From DASUBN01 sp036000105 (lineage in GTDB: Bacteria; Pseudomonadota; Gammaproteobacteria; Natronospirales; REEB76), in the NCBI GenBank assembly GCA_036000105.1, contig DASYGE010000012.1, positions 620,001-684,000 on the forward strand: DNA of 64,000 bases, in the 5' to 3' direction. Each line of letters opens with the position of its first letter. Within the stretch, counting starts at the first letter, position 1. Below are positions 1 through 8,217 of the stretch, piece by piece. Made by a program: the position numbers and the translations under genes. The notes beneath the pieces are model-generated. The model had not been told where the DNA came from, did no database searches, and saw only the letters and a list, made by a program, of their open reading frames with translations.

Positions 1-1
1 C

Positions 2-490
2 TTCCTGCCTGCCATGGCGAAGCAACAGCTACCCGATCCTGCACTCTTCGGTTGGGCCTGGCCCTTGTTCGGGTTCGCGGGGCTCATCTCCACGCTCATG
101 GCCGGCCGGTTGATGGTGCGTTACTCGAACCGTCACGTGTGGGGGACGAGCCATCTCATCATGGGTGCCGGTGTGGTGTTGCCACTGCTGCTCCCCGGCA
201 TGCTCGGCATCGTGTTGGCGGCCCTGTGCGTGGGTGGCACCTTCATGGTGATCACCGCCGCTGGCATACAGGAAGCGCGACGGCTCGCGCCTGCCGATCC
301 TGCCCCCTTGATGGCGAAGCTCACGGTCGCCTTCGCCCTGGGCCAGATCCTGGGACCTGTGTGCGTGAGTCTCTTGCCCGCAGGGCCCCGGAGCCTCGGG
401 GCCCTGCTCACTGTCGCCGCCGCTTCCCTGGAATTGAGCGGCATAGGCTTGCTGAGCGCCCCGCGCGTAGGGCCAAGGGGGTCTGCGTAG
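2..490 (+). CDS. MFS transporter, C-terminal part (YbfB/YjiJ-like), 5' end outside window
   Basis: The reading frame is open from base 2, so this is the end of a longer gene; the first ATG inside the window (14) is internal. The visible 163 codons are strongly hydrophobic, with about four membrane segments and short basic loops. The stretch PDPALFGWAWPLFG and the glycine-rich helices resemble the last segments of YbfB/YjiJ-type major facilitator permeases (family assignment from memory of the motif). These are inner-membrane transporters of mostly unknown substrate. The next gene starts 138 bp downstream on the same strand after an AT-rich gap, so it probably has its own promoter. Confidence 0.7.
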   Translation, partial: FLPAMAKQQLPDPALFGWAWPLFGFAGLISTLMAGRLMVRYSNRHVWGTSHLIMGAGVVLPLLLPGMLGIVLAALCVGGTFMVITAAGIQEARRLAPADPAPLMAKLTVAFALGQILGPVCVSLLPAGPRSLGALLTVAAASLELSGIGLLSAPRVGPRGSA

Positions 491-628
491 GCTGCGCAAT
501 ATTTTGATATATAAAGATCTTTTTCTTGGGATTCCCGTCCCGTGATATTGTGTCTCTCGGAGTATGCTTAATAGATCTGAAAGGTTCTTCCGCGCCCGGT
601 CACCGGGCCCGCACCAGGGAGGTGTGTC

Positions 629-2227
629 TTGAGCGAGACAGGGAGTCTGCACATCCTGCATATCGAAGACGATCCGGCCCACGCGGAGCTGGTGCGCCGC
701 GCTCTGGAGAAATCCGGTCTCGCCTGCGACATCCGCCTCGTCATGTCGCGTCAGGAATACCTGGATGCGCTGGACGCGGGACGCCCTGATGTCATCCTCT
801 CGGACACCCGCGGCATCGATTTCGAGGGGCTGGATGCCCTGCGCCATGCACGCCGCCGCAGCCGGCGGGTGCCCTTCGTATTCGTCTCCAGCAACAGCGA
901 CGAAGGCAAGCTGGAGCGGCTCAAGGCGGAGGGCGCCACGGACTTCGTGCTCAAGTCGCAGCTGGGCAAGCTTTCCACCGTGATACAGCGCGCCCTGGAG
1001 AAGAGCCGCGACTTGCCGTCGGACCCCGGTCCGGGATACGTGCGCGGCATGGAGCGCCTGGTGACGGCGGTGCAGGAGCTAACGCTCGCCCGTGACCTTG
1101 AGAGCGTGCAGGCCATCGTGCGGCACGCGGCACGGGAACTCACTGGCGCCGACGGCGCCACCTTCATCCTGCGTGAAGGCGACCAGTGCTACTACGCGGA
1201 TGAGGATGCCATCGCGCCGTTGTGGAAAGGCCAGCGCTTCCCCATGTCTGCCTGCATCAGCGGCTGGTCGATACAGAACTGCGAGGCGGCGGTGATCGAG
1301 GACATCTACGCCGATCCACGCGTCCCGCACGACATCTATCGTCCCACTTTCGTGAAGAGCCTGGCCATGGTGCCGATCCGCAGCCTCGATCCCATCGGCG
1401 CCATCGGCAACTACTGGGCCGAACACCATCTGCCCAGCGAAGAGGAGGTGAAGCTCCTGCGTGCGCTGGCGGATACCACGGCAGTCGCGCTGGAGAACGT
1501 GCGTGTCTACGCCGATCTGGAGAGACGGGTGGAGGAGCGTACCGCTGAGCTCGAGGCGGTGAACAAGGAACTGGAGACCTTCAGTTATTCCGTGTCCCAC
1601 GACCTGCGCGGACCGCTGCGCAGCATCGGCGGTTTCAGCCAGCTGGTGCTGGACGACTACGGCACCAAGCTGGACGAGAACGGACAGCGCTTCCTCAACT
1701 ACATCAATGTCGCCACCAAGCGCATGTCCGAGCTGATAGACGACCTGCTCAAGCTCTCCCGGGTGAACCGCGCTTCGCTGAAGCGGGAACCCCTGCAGCT
1801 GGATAGGCTGGCCCGCGAGGTGCTGGATGACCTCAAGGCGCGCGAACCGGAGCGGCAGTGCGCGGTGGAGATCGCGGAAGAGCTGGATGCCCAGGGGGAT
1901 GCGCGTCTCGTGAAAGTGGTGCTGGAGAACCTCATGGGCAACGCCTGGAAGTTCACTGCCAAGCGGGCGGATGCACACATCAGCGTCGGGCAGGTGCAGC
2001 GCAAGGAAGGTCGGGCCTTCTTCGTGCAGGACGACGGCGCCGGTTTCGACCCCCGTTATGCGGACAAGCTGTTCGTGCCGTTCCAGCGCCTGCACGGCGA
2101 GAGTGAGTTCACCGGCAACGGCATCGGCCTCGCCACCGTGCATCGCATCATCACGCGCCATGGCGGCCGCATCTGGGCCGAGGCGGAGGAAGGCCGGGGG
2201 GCCACCTTCTATTTCACACTCGGGTAA
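629..2227 (+). CDS. Response regulator/GAF/histidine kinase hybrid
   Basis: A 532-residue cytoplasmic signalling protein. Domains in order: receiver at about 8-125 (acidic pair D14-D15, phospho-acceptor D59 in ILSD, late Lys in VLKS), GAF sensor at about 140-295, short coiled coil, HisKA with His324 in the SVSHDLRGPL H-box, and a HATPase domain from about 420 with N-box (NLMGNAWKFT) and G2 box (GNGIGLA). The receiver precedes the kinase, so it may be a phosphorelay input rather than an output. The start is a TTG at 629, chosen because AGGGAGGT at 616-623 lies 5 bases before it. No membrane segments and no partner regulator adjacent. The signal sensed is unknown. Confidence 0.9.
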   Translation: MSETGSLHILHIEDDPAHAELVRRALEKSGLACDIRLVMSRQEYLDALDAGRPDVILSDTRGIDFEGLDALRHARRRSRRVPFVFVSSNSDEGKLERLKAEGATDFVLKSQLGKLSTVIQRALEKSRDLPSDPGPGYVRGMERLVTAVQELTLARDLESVQAIVRHAARELTGADGATFILREGDQCYYADEDAIAPLWKGQRFPMSACISGWSIQNCEAAVIEDIYADPRVPHDIYRPTFVKSLAMVPIRSLDPIGAIGNYWAEHHLPSEEEVKLLRALADTTAVALENVRVYADLERRVEERTAELEAVNKELETFSYSVSHDLRGPLRSIGGFSQLVLDDYGTKLDENGQRFLNYINVATKRMSELIDDLLKLSRVNRASLKREPLQLDRLAREVLDDLKAREPERQCAVEIAEELDAQGDARLVKVVLENLMGNAWKFTAKRADAHISVGQVQRKEGRAFFVQDDGAGFDPRYADKLFVPFQRLHGESEFTGNGIGLATVHRIITRHGGRIWAEAEEGRGATFYFTLG

Positions 2228-2277
2228 GCAGCTGATGCGGCTGTGCGCCGCCGGGACGGGGCGGTAGAATCCGTCCC

Positions 2278-2724
2278 ATGTGGTCCCGCGATCGAAGCTT
2301 AGATGGTCCGCTGCTGTGGGCGGCGTTGAGTTGCTGTCTGCTCATGCTCGCTGGCTGTGCCGCCGAGCGCGGCGATATCCTGGCAGGCGATCCCCGGGAT
2401 TACCTGGATGCCTCCTACCTGGAGGTGCCGGATGACGAGTATTTCTGGCTCGCGCCGCCGCCCGCCGGACGCCATGCACCGGAGCCCCAGGAGCAGCAGG
2501 TCGGGAAACAGGGCATGTGGCTCAAGGCCGGCTGGATCAACGTGGAATCCCAGTGCTTCACGCCGAGGAAGGCGCAGCACAAGGTCGCCTATCCGATCTT
2601 CCCGGAGTACGCCGATGCGACGCCGCTGTATATCCAGCCCGGGCGTCACTATCTGCTGATGTGCGACCTCTACAAGGTAGCCAAGTTCGACTTGGTCGAG
2701 ACGGGCTGGCTGAAGAAGCCCTGA
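2278..2724 (+). CDS. Putative lipoprotein of unknown function
   Basis: A 148-residue protein with a type II signal peptide: hydrophobic stretch ending in LMLAGC, with Cys27 as the lipidation site. The mature part is polar and includes PEPQEQQVG and two further cysteines (in ESQCFTP and LLMCDLY) that could form a disulfide in the periplasm. No family recognised. There is no strong Shine-Dalgarno; ATG 2278 gives the only complete signal peptide. It ends 7 bp before the end of the convergent gene at 2732-3106. Being a lipoprotein is well supported; its role is unknown. Confidence 0.7.
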   Translation: MWSRDRSLDGPLLWAALSCCLLMLAGCAAERGDILAGDPRDYLDASYLEVPDDEYFWLAPPPAGRHAPEPQEQQVGKQGMWLKAGWINVESQCFTPRKAQHKVAYPIFPEYADATPLYIQPGRHYLLMCDLYKVAKFDLVETGWLKKP

Positions 2725-2731
2725 GCATCGT

Positions 2732-3106
2732 TCAGGGTGCGCCCGTGTCCGGGCGGTCGCCCCCGCTCTTCACCAGCATCCACAGGCCGCCATACACGAC
2801 GAATAGCGGCCACCATAGTTCCCAGGACAGCTCCAGTAGGAAGAACACGGCCACCATGATCACCGCTAGGGCGGACAGGAGACTGTGCAGCACCCGTGCG
2901 TCCGCACGCCCAGCGCTCTTGTAGCGCTGGAAAGCGTAAGCGAGGGAGGGCACTGCTCCCACCAGGATGAAGAGCGCCCACCAGTTGTGCAGCTGCATGA
3001 AGGGCAGAGAGATGCCGAAGTTCTGCAACAGGAACACCACGCCTACGACGATGACCACGAGGCCCATGGCCGCGCGGCTCCAGTACATATGCTCGTTCTT
3101 CTGCAT
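2732..3106 (-). CDS. Small integral membrane protein (LiaI/LiaF N-terminal-like)
   Basis: About 124 residues with four predicted membrane segments. The N-terminal pattern (basic start, then a helix with GLVVIVVGVVFLLQNFG) is typical of the LiaI/LiaF transmembrane-region family (DUF5668-like), small envelope proteins often linked to stress sensing. ATG 3106 is preferred because GGGGGAA lies just upstream; ATG 3118 would add four residues but has no ribosome site. It is convergent with the lipoprotein gene and divergent from the amidohydrolase at 3296. Function unproven. Confidence 0.7.
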   Translation of the reverse strand: MQKNEHMYWSRAAMGLVVIVVGVVFLLQNFGISLPFMQLHNWWALFILVGAVPSLAYAFQRYKSAGRADARVLHSLLSALAVIMVAVFFLLELSWELWWPLFVVYGGLWMLVKSGGDRPDTGAP

Positions 3107-3228
3107 GGCTTCCCCCATCGCGTTCTAGTTGTATCCAGAGTAAGCGCCGGTCCCTCAAGCCGCAAGTGACTTAAGTCAGGGCTAGTCGCTGACAGTCCGC
3201 AGGCTCATTAGGACACCAGGGATTTGAC

Positions 3229-3263
3229 ACAGGCCCGCCATGGGTGAACCATGGCGGGCCTGT
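3229..3263 (+). terminator. Perfect 15-bp hairpin with T-tract, in the leader of the amidohydrolase gene
   Basis: The arms at 3229-3243 and 3249-3263 are perfect inverted repeats (15 bp, GC-rich) around a 5-base loop, followed by TTTT at 3262-3265. This is the layout of an intrinsic terminator for plus-strand transcription. It lies between two divergent genes and only 33 bases before the GTG start at 3296, so it does not end any visible gene. It may be an attenuator or a leftover terminator. Confidence 0.6.
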
Positions 3264-3295
3264 TTTCATGCCCGCAGTCAGATAAGGAGTCCGTC

Positions 3296-4630
3296 GTGAG
3301 AAATTCCGCATTCCCTGTTTCACTGCTGTGCACGCTGATGCTGTCGGCGCCCCTGGCGCTGGCGGACGACACCCAGCCGCCGCTCCAGGTGGTGGTGCTC
3401 AAGGCCGCCCATCTGTTCGACTCCGTGTCCGGCAAGCTCACGGATAACGGCATGGTGGTGGTGGACGGCGACAAGATCCAGGCGGTGGGCACCGACCTCA
3501 AGGTACCCCAGGGCGCCCGGGTCATCGACCTCGGCGATGCGACCCTCATGCCCGGCATGATCGACTCCCATGTGCATCTCGACGGCCAGTTCGAGGAGAA
3601 TTGGTACAAGGGTTTCTATGACGACCTGATGCGGACGCCCGCGGAGCAGGCGTTATACGGTGCGCACTACGCCAAGGAGACGCTCTACGCCGGTTTCACC
3701 ACCGTGCGTGACGTGGGTTCCGTCCACTACATCGCCGCCGCCTTGCGCAACGCCATCGATGCCGGTGTCATCGAAGGCCCGCGCATGATCGTCTCCAACT
3801 ACGCCATCAGCTCCACCGGCGGCCATGCCGACAGCAACCCGCTGCCCCCGCAAGTGGTGGCGCCCTTCGGACCGGACAAAGGTGTATGCAACGGCGCCGA
3901 CGAGTGCCGCGCCGCGGTGCGTTACCAGATGAAGTACGGCGCCACGGTCATCAAGTTCATGCCCTCGGGCGGCGTGCTCTCGTTGTCGGATCCGGTGGAC
4001 GTGCCGGAGTTGACCCAGGCTGAGATGGACGCCATCGTCTCCGAGGCCCACACCTGGCACCGCAAGGTGGCCGCTCACTGCCATGGCGACCTCGCCGCCA
4101 AGATGGCCATCCAGGCGGGTGTGGACTCCATCGAGCACGGTACCTTCCTGAAGGATGACACCCTCAAGCTGATGAAGGACAAGGGCGTGTATCTGGTGCC
4201 GACCTTGTATGCTGGTTATTGGGTCGGCCAGAAGGCCGACACCTATCCCCCCGCCATCCGCGTCAAGGCCCTGGCGGCCGCGGCCCAGATGCAGATCATG
4301 TTCCAGCATGCGGTGAAGATCGGCGTGCCCATCGCCTTCGGCACCGACTCGGCGGTGGAACCCCATGGCCTCGACGCCCAGGAGTTCTGGCTGATGGTGA
4401 AGAACGGCATGTCGCCGGCGGACGCCCTCATGGCCGCCACGGCGAAAGCCGCTGACCTCCTGTACGGCGACCGCAACGACAAGAGCGTAAAGCCGCCGGT
4501 GGGCACCCTGGAAGCCGGCAAGTACGCCGACATCGTGGCGCTGCCGGGCAATCCGCTGAACGATATCCACGCTACCGAGCATCCGGTCCTGGTGATGAAG
4601 GGCGGCGTGATTTACGTGGGCGGCAAGTAA
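3296..4630 (+). CDS. Secreted amidohydrolase (imidazolonepropionase-like)
   Basis: A 444-residue metal-dependent hydrolase of the amidohydrolase superfamily. The family cleaves C-N bonds, often in cyclic amides or Xaa-Pro dipeptides; the substrate here cannot be told. Metal-site features: His92 and His94 in SHVHL, a candidate carboxylated Lys in VIKFMPSGG, His in VAAHCHGD and SIEHGT, and Asp in FGTDSAV. A Sec signal peptide covers about the first 22 residues, so it acts in the periplasm. GTG 3296 is chosen because AAGGAG (3284-3289) sits 6 bases upstream and the signal peptide starts there; the earlier ATG 3251 lies inside the hairpin. Confidence 0.88.
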   Translation: MRNSAFPVSLLCTLMLSAPLALADDTQPPLQVVVLKAAHLFDSVSGKLTDNGMVVVDGDKIQAVGTDLKVPQGARVIDLGDATLMPGMIDSHVHLDGQFEENWYKGFYDDLMRTPAEQALYGAHYAKETLYAGFTTVRDVGSVHYIAAALRNAIDAGVIEGPRMIVSNYAISSTGGHADSNPLPPQVVAPFGPDKGVCNGADECRAAVRYQMKYGATVIKFMPSGGVLSLSDPVDVPELTQAEMDAIVSEAHTWHRKVAAHCHGDLAAKMAIQAGVDSIEHGTFLKDDTLKLMKDKGVYLVPTLYAGYWVGQKADTYPPAIRVKALAAAAQMQIMFQHAVKIGVPIAFGTDSAVEPHGLDAQEFWLMVKNGMSPADALMAATAKAADLLYGDRNDKSVKPPVGTLEAGKYADIVALPGNPLNDIHATEHPVLVMKGGVIYVGGK

Positions 4631-4667
4631 GCTCTAGGTTCGATAGTGTCGAGATGGAACGAGCCCC

Positions 4668-4686
4668 GCACGGGGCCCGTGCCTTT
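4668..4686 (+). terminator. Weak terminator-like hairpin after the amidohydrolase gene
   Basis: Arms 4668-4673 (GCACGG) and 4677-4682 pair perfectly around a 3-base loop and are followed by CTTTT. It lies between the convergent genes ending at 4630 and 4695, a sensible place for a terminator. The stem is short, so confidence is moderate. Confidence 0.45.
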
Positions 4687-4694
4687 TCCACGTC

Positions 4695-5102
4695 TCAGGC
4701 CGCTTCGGCAGGCGCCGGCTCCGGCAGCAGGAACGCGCGTTTGGCTGTCTCGGTGAACGCGGCGCCACCGGGGTAATACTCCTCCAGCAGCGCCTTGGGA
4801 TAGCCGAACAGTTGCGGGTTCGTCGCGCGGAACTCTTCCCAGCCATGGGCTGTCTCCATCCGTTCGCTTATCAGCAGCAGATAGAAGCAGGTGATGGTCT
4901 CGTTGTAGAGGCCGGGCACCCCGTGGTGTGCGGCGAAGGCCTTCAGCAGGATGCGGAAGCGCAGCAGCGCGGCGAGCAGCGGCGCTTCCGAAAGCAGTAT
5001 CCAGGCGAGGCGCACATGCTCCGCGTGGCGGAACTGCTCCTTCGGCAACGTGAGGGAGGTGAAGCGCGCCAGGAAGGCGCGATCCTCTTGCGAGACGCGC
5101 AT
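4695..5102 (-). CDS. Conserved hypothetical protein, second gene of a coupled pair
   Basis: About 135 residues, soluble and helical, with a pattern (F.HAEHVRLAW, then YNETITCFYLLL.ER) that I recognise as recurring in short hypothetical proteins of Actinobacteria and Proteobacteria; no function is known to me. The conserved His and Glu residues could bind a metal, but that is a guess. It starts at ATG 5102, overlapping the TGA of the upstream gene (TGATG), or at GTG 5105; either implies translational coupling. The C-terminus is Ala/Pro/Glu-rich. With its partner it forms a two-gene operon behind the palindrome at 5371-5402. Confidence 0.7.
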   Translation of the reverse strand: MRVSQEDRAFLARFTSLTLPKEQFRHAEHVRLAWILLSEAPLLAALLRFRILLKAFAAHHGVPGLYNETITCFYLLLISERMETAHGWEEFRATNPQLFGYPKALLEEYYPGGAAFTETAKRAFLLPEPAPAEAA

Positions 5103-5353
5103 CACTTTTCCTTGAGCTTATGGCTGTCAGCGGCGGTCAGGTCCAGGCCGTAGAGTTCCTTGAACTTGGCGATCTTGGCGATGGAAGTCCGGGAGAAGGG
5201 CGCCTTGCCCTCGAAGACGTGCAGCACCACACCCTCCAGCAGGTCCCCCAGGGTCATGTCGTGGTCCTCGGCCACCGCCTTCAAGACCTTGAGGATGCGT
5301 TTCTCGATGCGGATGCCGGTCTGTACGCGTTCGATATGCACGGGAGGTATCAT
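5102..5353 (-). CDS. Small protein, possibly ribbon-helix-helix-like, first gene of pair
   Basis: An 83-residue basic protein beginning MIPPVHIERVQTGIRIEKR, then RILKVLKAVAEDHDMTLGDLL. A short beta-like strand followed by helices resembles ribbon-helix-helix DNA-binding folds, but the match is structural impression, not family recognition. The gene is directly downstream of an 11-bp-arm AT-rich palindrome (5371-5402) and is coupled to the next gene by a TGATG overlap. Autoregulation through the palindrome is plausible. A toxin-antitoxin role was considered, but the partner does not resemble a known toxin. Confidence 0.65.
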   Translation of the reverse strand: MIPPVHIERVQTGIRIEKRILKVLKAVAEDHDMTLGDLLEGVVLHVFEGKAPFSRTSIAKIAKFKELYGLDLTAADSHKLKEK

Positions 5354-5370
5354 GGCACTGCCTGTCGTTT

Positions 5371-5402
5371 AGTATAAATATATATTAGTACATATTTATA
5401 CT
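5371..5402 (-). promoter_or_regulatory. AT-rich palindromic operator/promoter of the 5353-4695 operon
   Basis: Arms 5371-5381 (AGTATAAATAT) and 5392-5402 are perfect inverted repeats separated by 10 bases. The site starts 17 bases upstream of the ATG at 5353 and stands out in a GC-rich genome. It probably contains the promoter and a dimeric or tetrameric repressor site. TAGTA recurs inside the spacer. Confidence 0.6.
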
Positions 5403-5733
5403 ACTCGCAAGGGAGCCCAAGTCCTGCGCGCCTTACGGGGATGATTCGTACCCAAAGAGATGGGCGGCAGTGGCGCGCCTCCGTATATCGGACAGCCGCG
5501 ACAGTCGGGAAACTGCGGGAGGAGGCCATGCTCCCGGATGCTGAGATGGGCTGTCTGCGCGGTTAGCTGCAAAGGCCGCGGCAATTATGTCTTGTGAGGT
5601 ACACAGCAGTCCGCGGATATCCTGCACATCTTCCATAATCCCGGGTGACGAAGAGACGCATTTCACTTGTGTAAGGGGATTTTTATGGCAAAATCGCAAC
5701 TCCACGACATTACGTAATGATGCAAGAACATTA
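5403..5733. other. Non-coding stretch upstream of the PilZ gene
   Basis: No convincing gene is present in these 331 bases. Short open frames on both strands lack ribosome sites and recognisable protein character. The last 80 bases become AT-rich and probably hold the promoter of the PilZ gene. Confidence 0.5.
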
Positions 5734-6090
5734 ATGAATCATATGGCGACTACCAATCCGGAAGATCGGCGCAGACATCCGCGCTTACGCAGGGAAGAGC
5801 GAGCAGTCATACGCCAGCTGAACATCAGCGGCGAAGATGTGACGGTATCCAAGTATTACTGCACCACCGTGGACATCTCCCCGGGCGGCTTGCAGATACA
5901 GACCAAGAAGCCCTTCCCGCTGGGCGAACAGGTTGAGATCACCATCAACCTGGAAGGCCAGAACGGCGCTTTCAACCTCTCGGGCGTGACCCGCTGGATC
6001 GCGCCTTCCAAGGATGAGCCTGGCTACGTGCTCGGCATCGAGTTGATCAACAACAACAGCATGGCCGGCTGGCGGCGGATGTTCCACTGA
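5734..6090 (+). CDS. PilZ-domain protein
   Basis: A 118-residue cytoplasmic protein consisting almost only of a PilZ domain, the common receptor for cyclic di-GMP. The two ligand motifs are visible: the arginine-rich RRRHPRLRREER (RxxxR) near the N-terminus and DISPGG (DxSxxG) about 40 residues later, followed by beta strands. Stand-alone PilZ proteins act on motility, pili or exopolysaccharide machinery through protein contacts. ATG 5734 is used; ATG 5743 three codons later is possible. Neither has a strong Shine-Dalgarno. It is monocistronic, so the target is not shown by context. Confidence 0.85.
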   Translation: MNHMATTNPEDRRRHPRLRREERAVIRQLNISGEDVTVSKYYCTTVDISPGGLQIQTKKPFPLGEQVEITINLEGQNGAFNLSGVTRWIAPSKDEPGYVLGIELINNNSMAGWRRMFH

Positions 6091-6216
6091 GCGGTCCCGC
6101 GGTTTCCCGCCGCGGCACCTCCCCTATGCAGCTTCCCCCCGTCCCCTGGAGCGTTCCAGGCGGCGTCCACTCGCTATACTTGGGCCACATTCGGCCACGC
6201 ATAATCGGGAGGTCCC

Positions 6217-6624
6217 ATGAAATGGTTGACGGATGACGGCGGCAAGCTGGTGTTGCGCCTCATGGTGGGTGGGCTCTTGATACTCCACGGCTTCCACAAG
6301 CTGGTGCACGGCCCGGGTGAAGTGGCCGGCATGCTCACCGCCCACGGCATCCCCGGCTTCCTCGCCTGGGGCGTGTATCTCGGCGAGGTGGTGGGCCCGG
6401 CGCTGATCCTGCTCGGGGTGTATGCACGCATCGGCGGCTTGTTGGTGCTCGCCAGCATGGTGGTGGCGGTGCTCGTGACCCATGGCCTCAACATCTTCCA
6501 CATCAACGAGTATGGCGGCCTCGGCATCGAGCTCGAGGTGTTCTATGGCATCGGCGGCTTGTGCATCGCCATGCTGGGGGCGGGGGCTTATAGCGCCGGC
6601 GGCAGTGGGGGGAAGTTCAACTGA
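6217..6624 (+). CDS. DoxX family membrane protein
   Basis: A 135-residue inner-membrane protein with four hydrophobic helices. The first, LRLMVGGLLILHGFHKLVHG, with the GxxxxxHGxxK signature, and the later GVYLGEVVGPALILLGVYAR are characteristic of the DoxX/YphA family, linked to redox or thiol stress in some bacteria. GGGAGG at 6207-6212 precedes ATG 6217. It is followed by a bidirectional terminator and appears monocistronic. Confidence 0.88.
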   Translation: MKWLTDDGGKLVLRLMVGGLLILHGFHKLVHGPGEVAGMLTAHGIPGFLAWGVYLGEVVGPALILLGVYARIGGLLVLASMVVAVLVTHGLNIFHINEYGGLGIELEVFYGIGGLCIAMLGAGAYSAGGSGGKFN

Positions 6625-6653
6625 TCGCCGTATCTTGAGGGTCGGATCGAAAA

Positions 6654-6677
6654 AACGCCCGGGTCAGCCCGGGCGTT
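6654..6677. terminator. Bidirectional intrinsic terminator
   Basis: Arms 6654-6663 (AACGCCCGGG) and 6668-6677 are perfect inverted repeats with a TCAG loop. Read on the minus strand the stem is followed by a run of T (good terminator for the amidohydrolase at 6702-8132); on the plus strand TTCTTC follows, adequate for DoxX. It lies between convergent genes. Confidence 0.85.
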
Positions 6678-6701
6678 CTTCATCTGGCCCAGGTCTGACG
6701 G

Positions 6702-8132
6702 TCAGCGCACGCCCACGTCGCCCCGCACGCTGTCCATGAGCTTGGCGCTGTCGTAGCCCACACCGTCCTTGAACACGAACTCCACCTTGTGCAGGTCCTT
6801 GGGGTCCTGCATGGGATCGCCGTCCAATACGATGAGGTCGGCATGCTTGCCCACGGCGATGCTGCCAGTGTCCTTGTCGATGCCGAGGAAGCGGGCGCCG
6901 TTCAGGGTCGAGACCTTCACCGCATCCGGCAGGCTCAAACCCGCTTCGATCAGCAGTTCCACTTCACGCGCGTTGGCGTAGCCCGGCACCACGCCGCCGT
7001 TGCCGGTGGGATCGGTGCCGTCCACCAGCAGGCCGCCGGCGTCGAAGAATGCCTTCTCGAAGGCCATGCCGTGCTGCAAAGCCTTCACCGCGTCCGCCGA
7101 GTTGGCCTGGGTGGTCCTGGCGTAGGCCCGCAGGTAATTGCTGCGTGCCTGCAGGGACATGAGGTCCAGCACCGAGTCTGGCAGCACCGGCCGACCAGGA
7201 GTGGAAGCCTCGAACACCGTGATGGTGGAGGTCAGCGCCACGTGGTGCTGCAGGAGCGTGTGCAATAGATCCTGGGCTTTGGGGCCTGCCACGTCCAAGT
7301 CCGCCAGGGATTTCTGTACCGCGCCGAAGGCGGGGCACTTGTCCGGCTGCTTGCCGTCCACGAAGTCCGTGGCCACGAAGATGCCGTGCTCCAGGTCGTC
7401 GATGCCGAGTTCGGCGGCTTCCTTATAGGTCACCGAACACAGATGCCCGGTGACACGGGCGCCGTGCTTGTGGGCGTAGTCGATGACAGCGCCCAAGGTC
7501 TTGCGTGGGATGGTGGTGTAGGTCTTGAAATCCCGGGCGCCGAGCGCGATCCAGTGGCGCACCACTTCGGTGGCGAGGGCGGGATCGCCGAAGTCCGGCA
7601 CCTGCATGATAGGGAAGTCCGGGCTCGCGCCGGTGATGTACGGCCCCGTGACGAAGATGTGCGGGCCCACGGCGCGGCCGCTGTCTATCCACTGCTTGAT
7701 GCCGAGGTCGGCATAGGGATTGATGCTGCCGCCGGTGCGCATCGTGGTGACGCCGCCCGCCAGATACAGGCGCGGGAAGCTGTAGGGCATGTTGGCGTAG
7801 GTGAGGGCGCCCGTCGGATAGAAGAGATGCTCATGCAGCATCACGTACCCCGGCAGCACGGTCTTACCGGCGAACGCCAGCTGCTGGGTGCCGGCGGGCA
7901 GGCTCACGCTGCCGTCCGCCCCCAGGGCCGCGATGTGGCCGTCTCTTATCAGTATGGTCATGCCGCGCTGGGGCGGCGCGCCAGTGCCGTCGATCACGGT
8001 GACGCCGGTGAGCGCCAGGAGCGGGCCCTTGTAGGCCACGAAGGCATCGGCCTGGGTGCCCGGAGGCATATAGGACGCCGCCCCGGCAGCGCAGCTGAAC
8101 AGGATGCATAGGAGCATGAGGCGCATACGCAT
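6702..8132 (-). CDS. Secreted amidohydrolase
   Basis: A 476-residue amidohydrolase with an N-terminal Sec signal (MRMRLMLLCILFSCAAG). Metal ligands expected for the superfamily are visible: His100 and His102 in MLHEHL, Lys in RDFKTYTTI, His in RVTGHLCSV and DLEHGIF, and the late Asp in VDGTDPTG. The C-terminal beta sandwich (GSIAVGKHADLIVLDGDP) is typical. It belongs to the same broad group as the gene at 3296, but the two differ clearly and are not recent copies. ATG 8132 is chosen for the signal peptide and the upstream GGGAGA; a longer frame to 8447 has no supporting features. Substrate unknown. Confidence 0.87.
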   Translation of the reverse strand: MRMRLMLLCILFSCAAGAASYMPPGTQADAFVAYKGPLLALTGVTVIDGTGAPPQRGMTILIRDGHIAALGADGSVSLPAGTQQLAFAGKTVLPGYVMLHEHLFYPTGALTYANMPYSFPRLYLAGGVTTMRTGGSINPYADLGIKQWIDSGRAVGPHIFVTGPYITGASPDFPIMQVPDFGDPALATEVVRHWIALGARDFKTYTTIPRKTLGAVIDYAHKHGARVTGHLCSVTYKEAAELGIDDLEHGIFVATDFVDGKQPDKCPAFGAVQKSLADLDVAGPKAQDLLHTLLQHHVALTSTITVFEASTPGRPVLPDSVLDLMSLQARSNYLRAYARTTQANSADAVKALQHGMAFEKAFFDAGGLLVDGTDPTGNGGVVPGYANAREVELLIEAGLSLPDAVKVSTLNGARFLGIDKDTGSIAVGKHADLIVLDGDPMQDPKDLHKVEFVFKDGVGYDSAKLMDSVRGDVGVR

Positions 8133-8217
8133 GGTCGTCTCCCTAGGGCCCCGAGAGTTATCCGAAAGGCACAGGGACTTTAGCAGAATGACCGGAGGCC
8201 CGGCCGCGAGGCTCATC

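Noticed and set aside
29..847. Long antisense open frames (here and throughout, e.g. 1079-2161, 34536-35801, 46676-48046)
   Set aside because: They mirror strongly coding genes, as expected in GC-rich DNA, and show no protein-family features.
5433..5705. Possible 90-residue gene on the minus strand
   Set aside because: No ribosome site, no recognisable motif, mixed composition; probably chance frame in a non-coding region.
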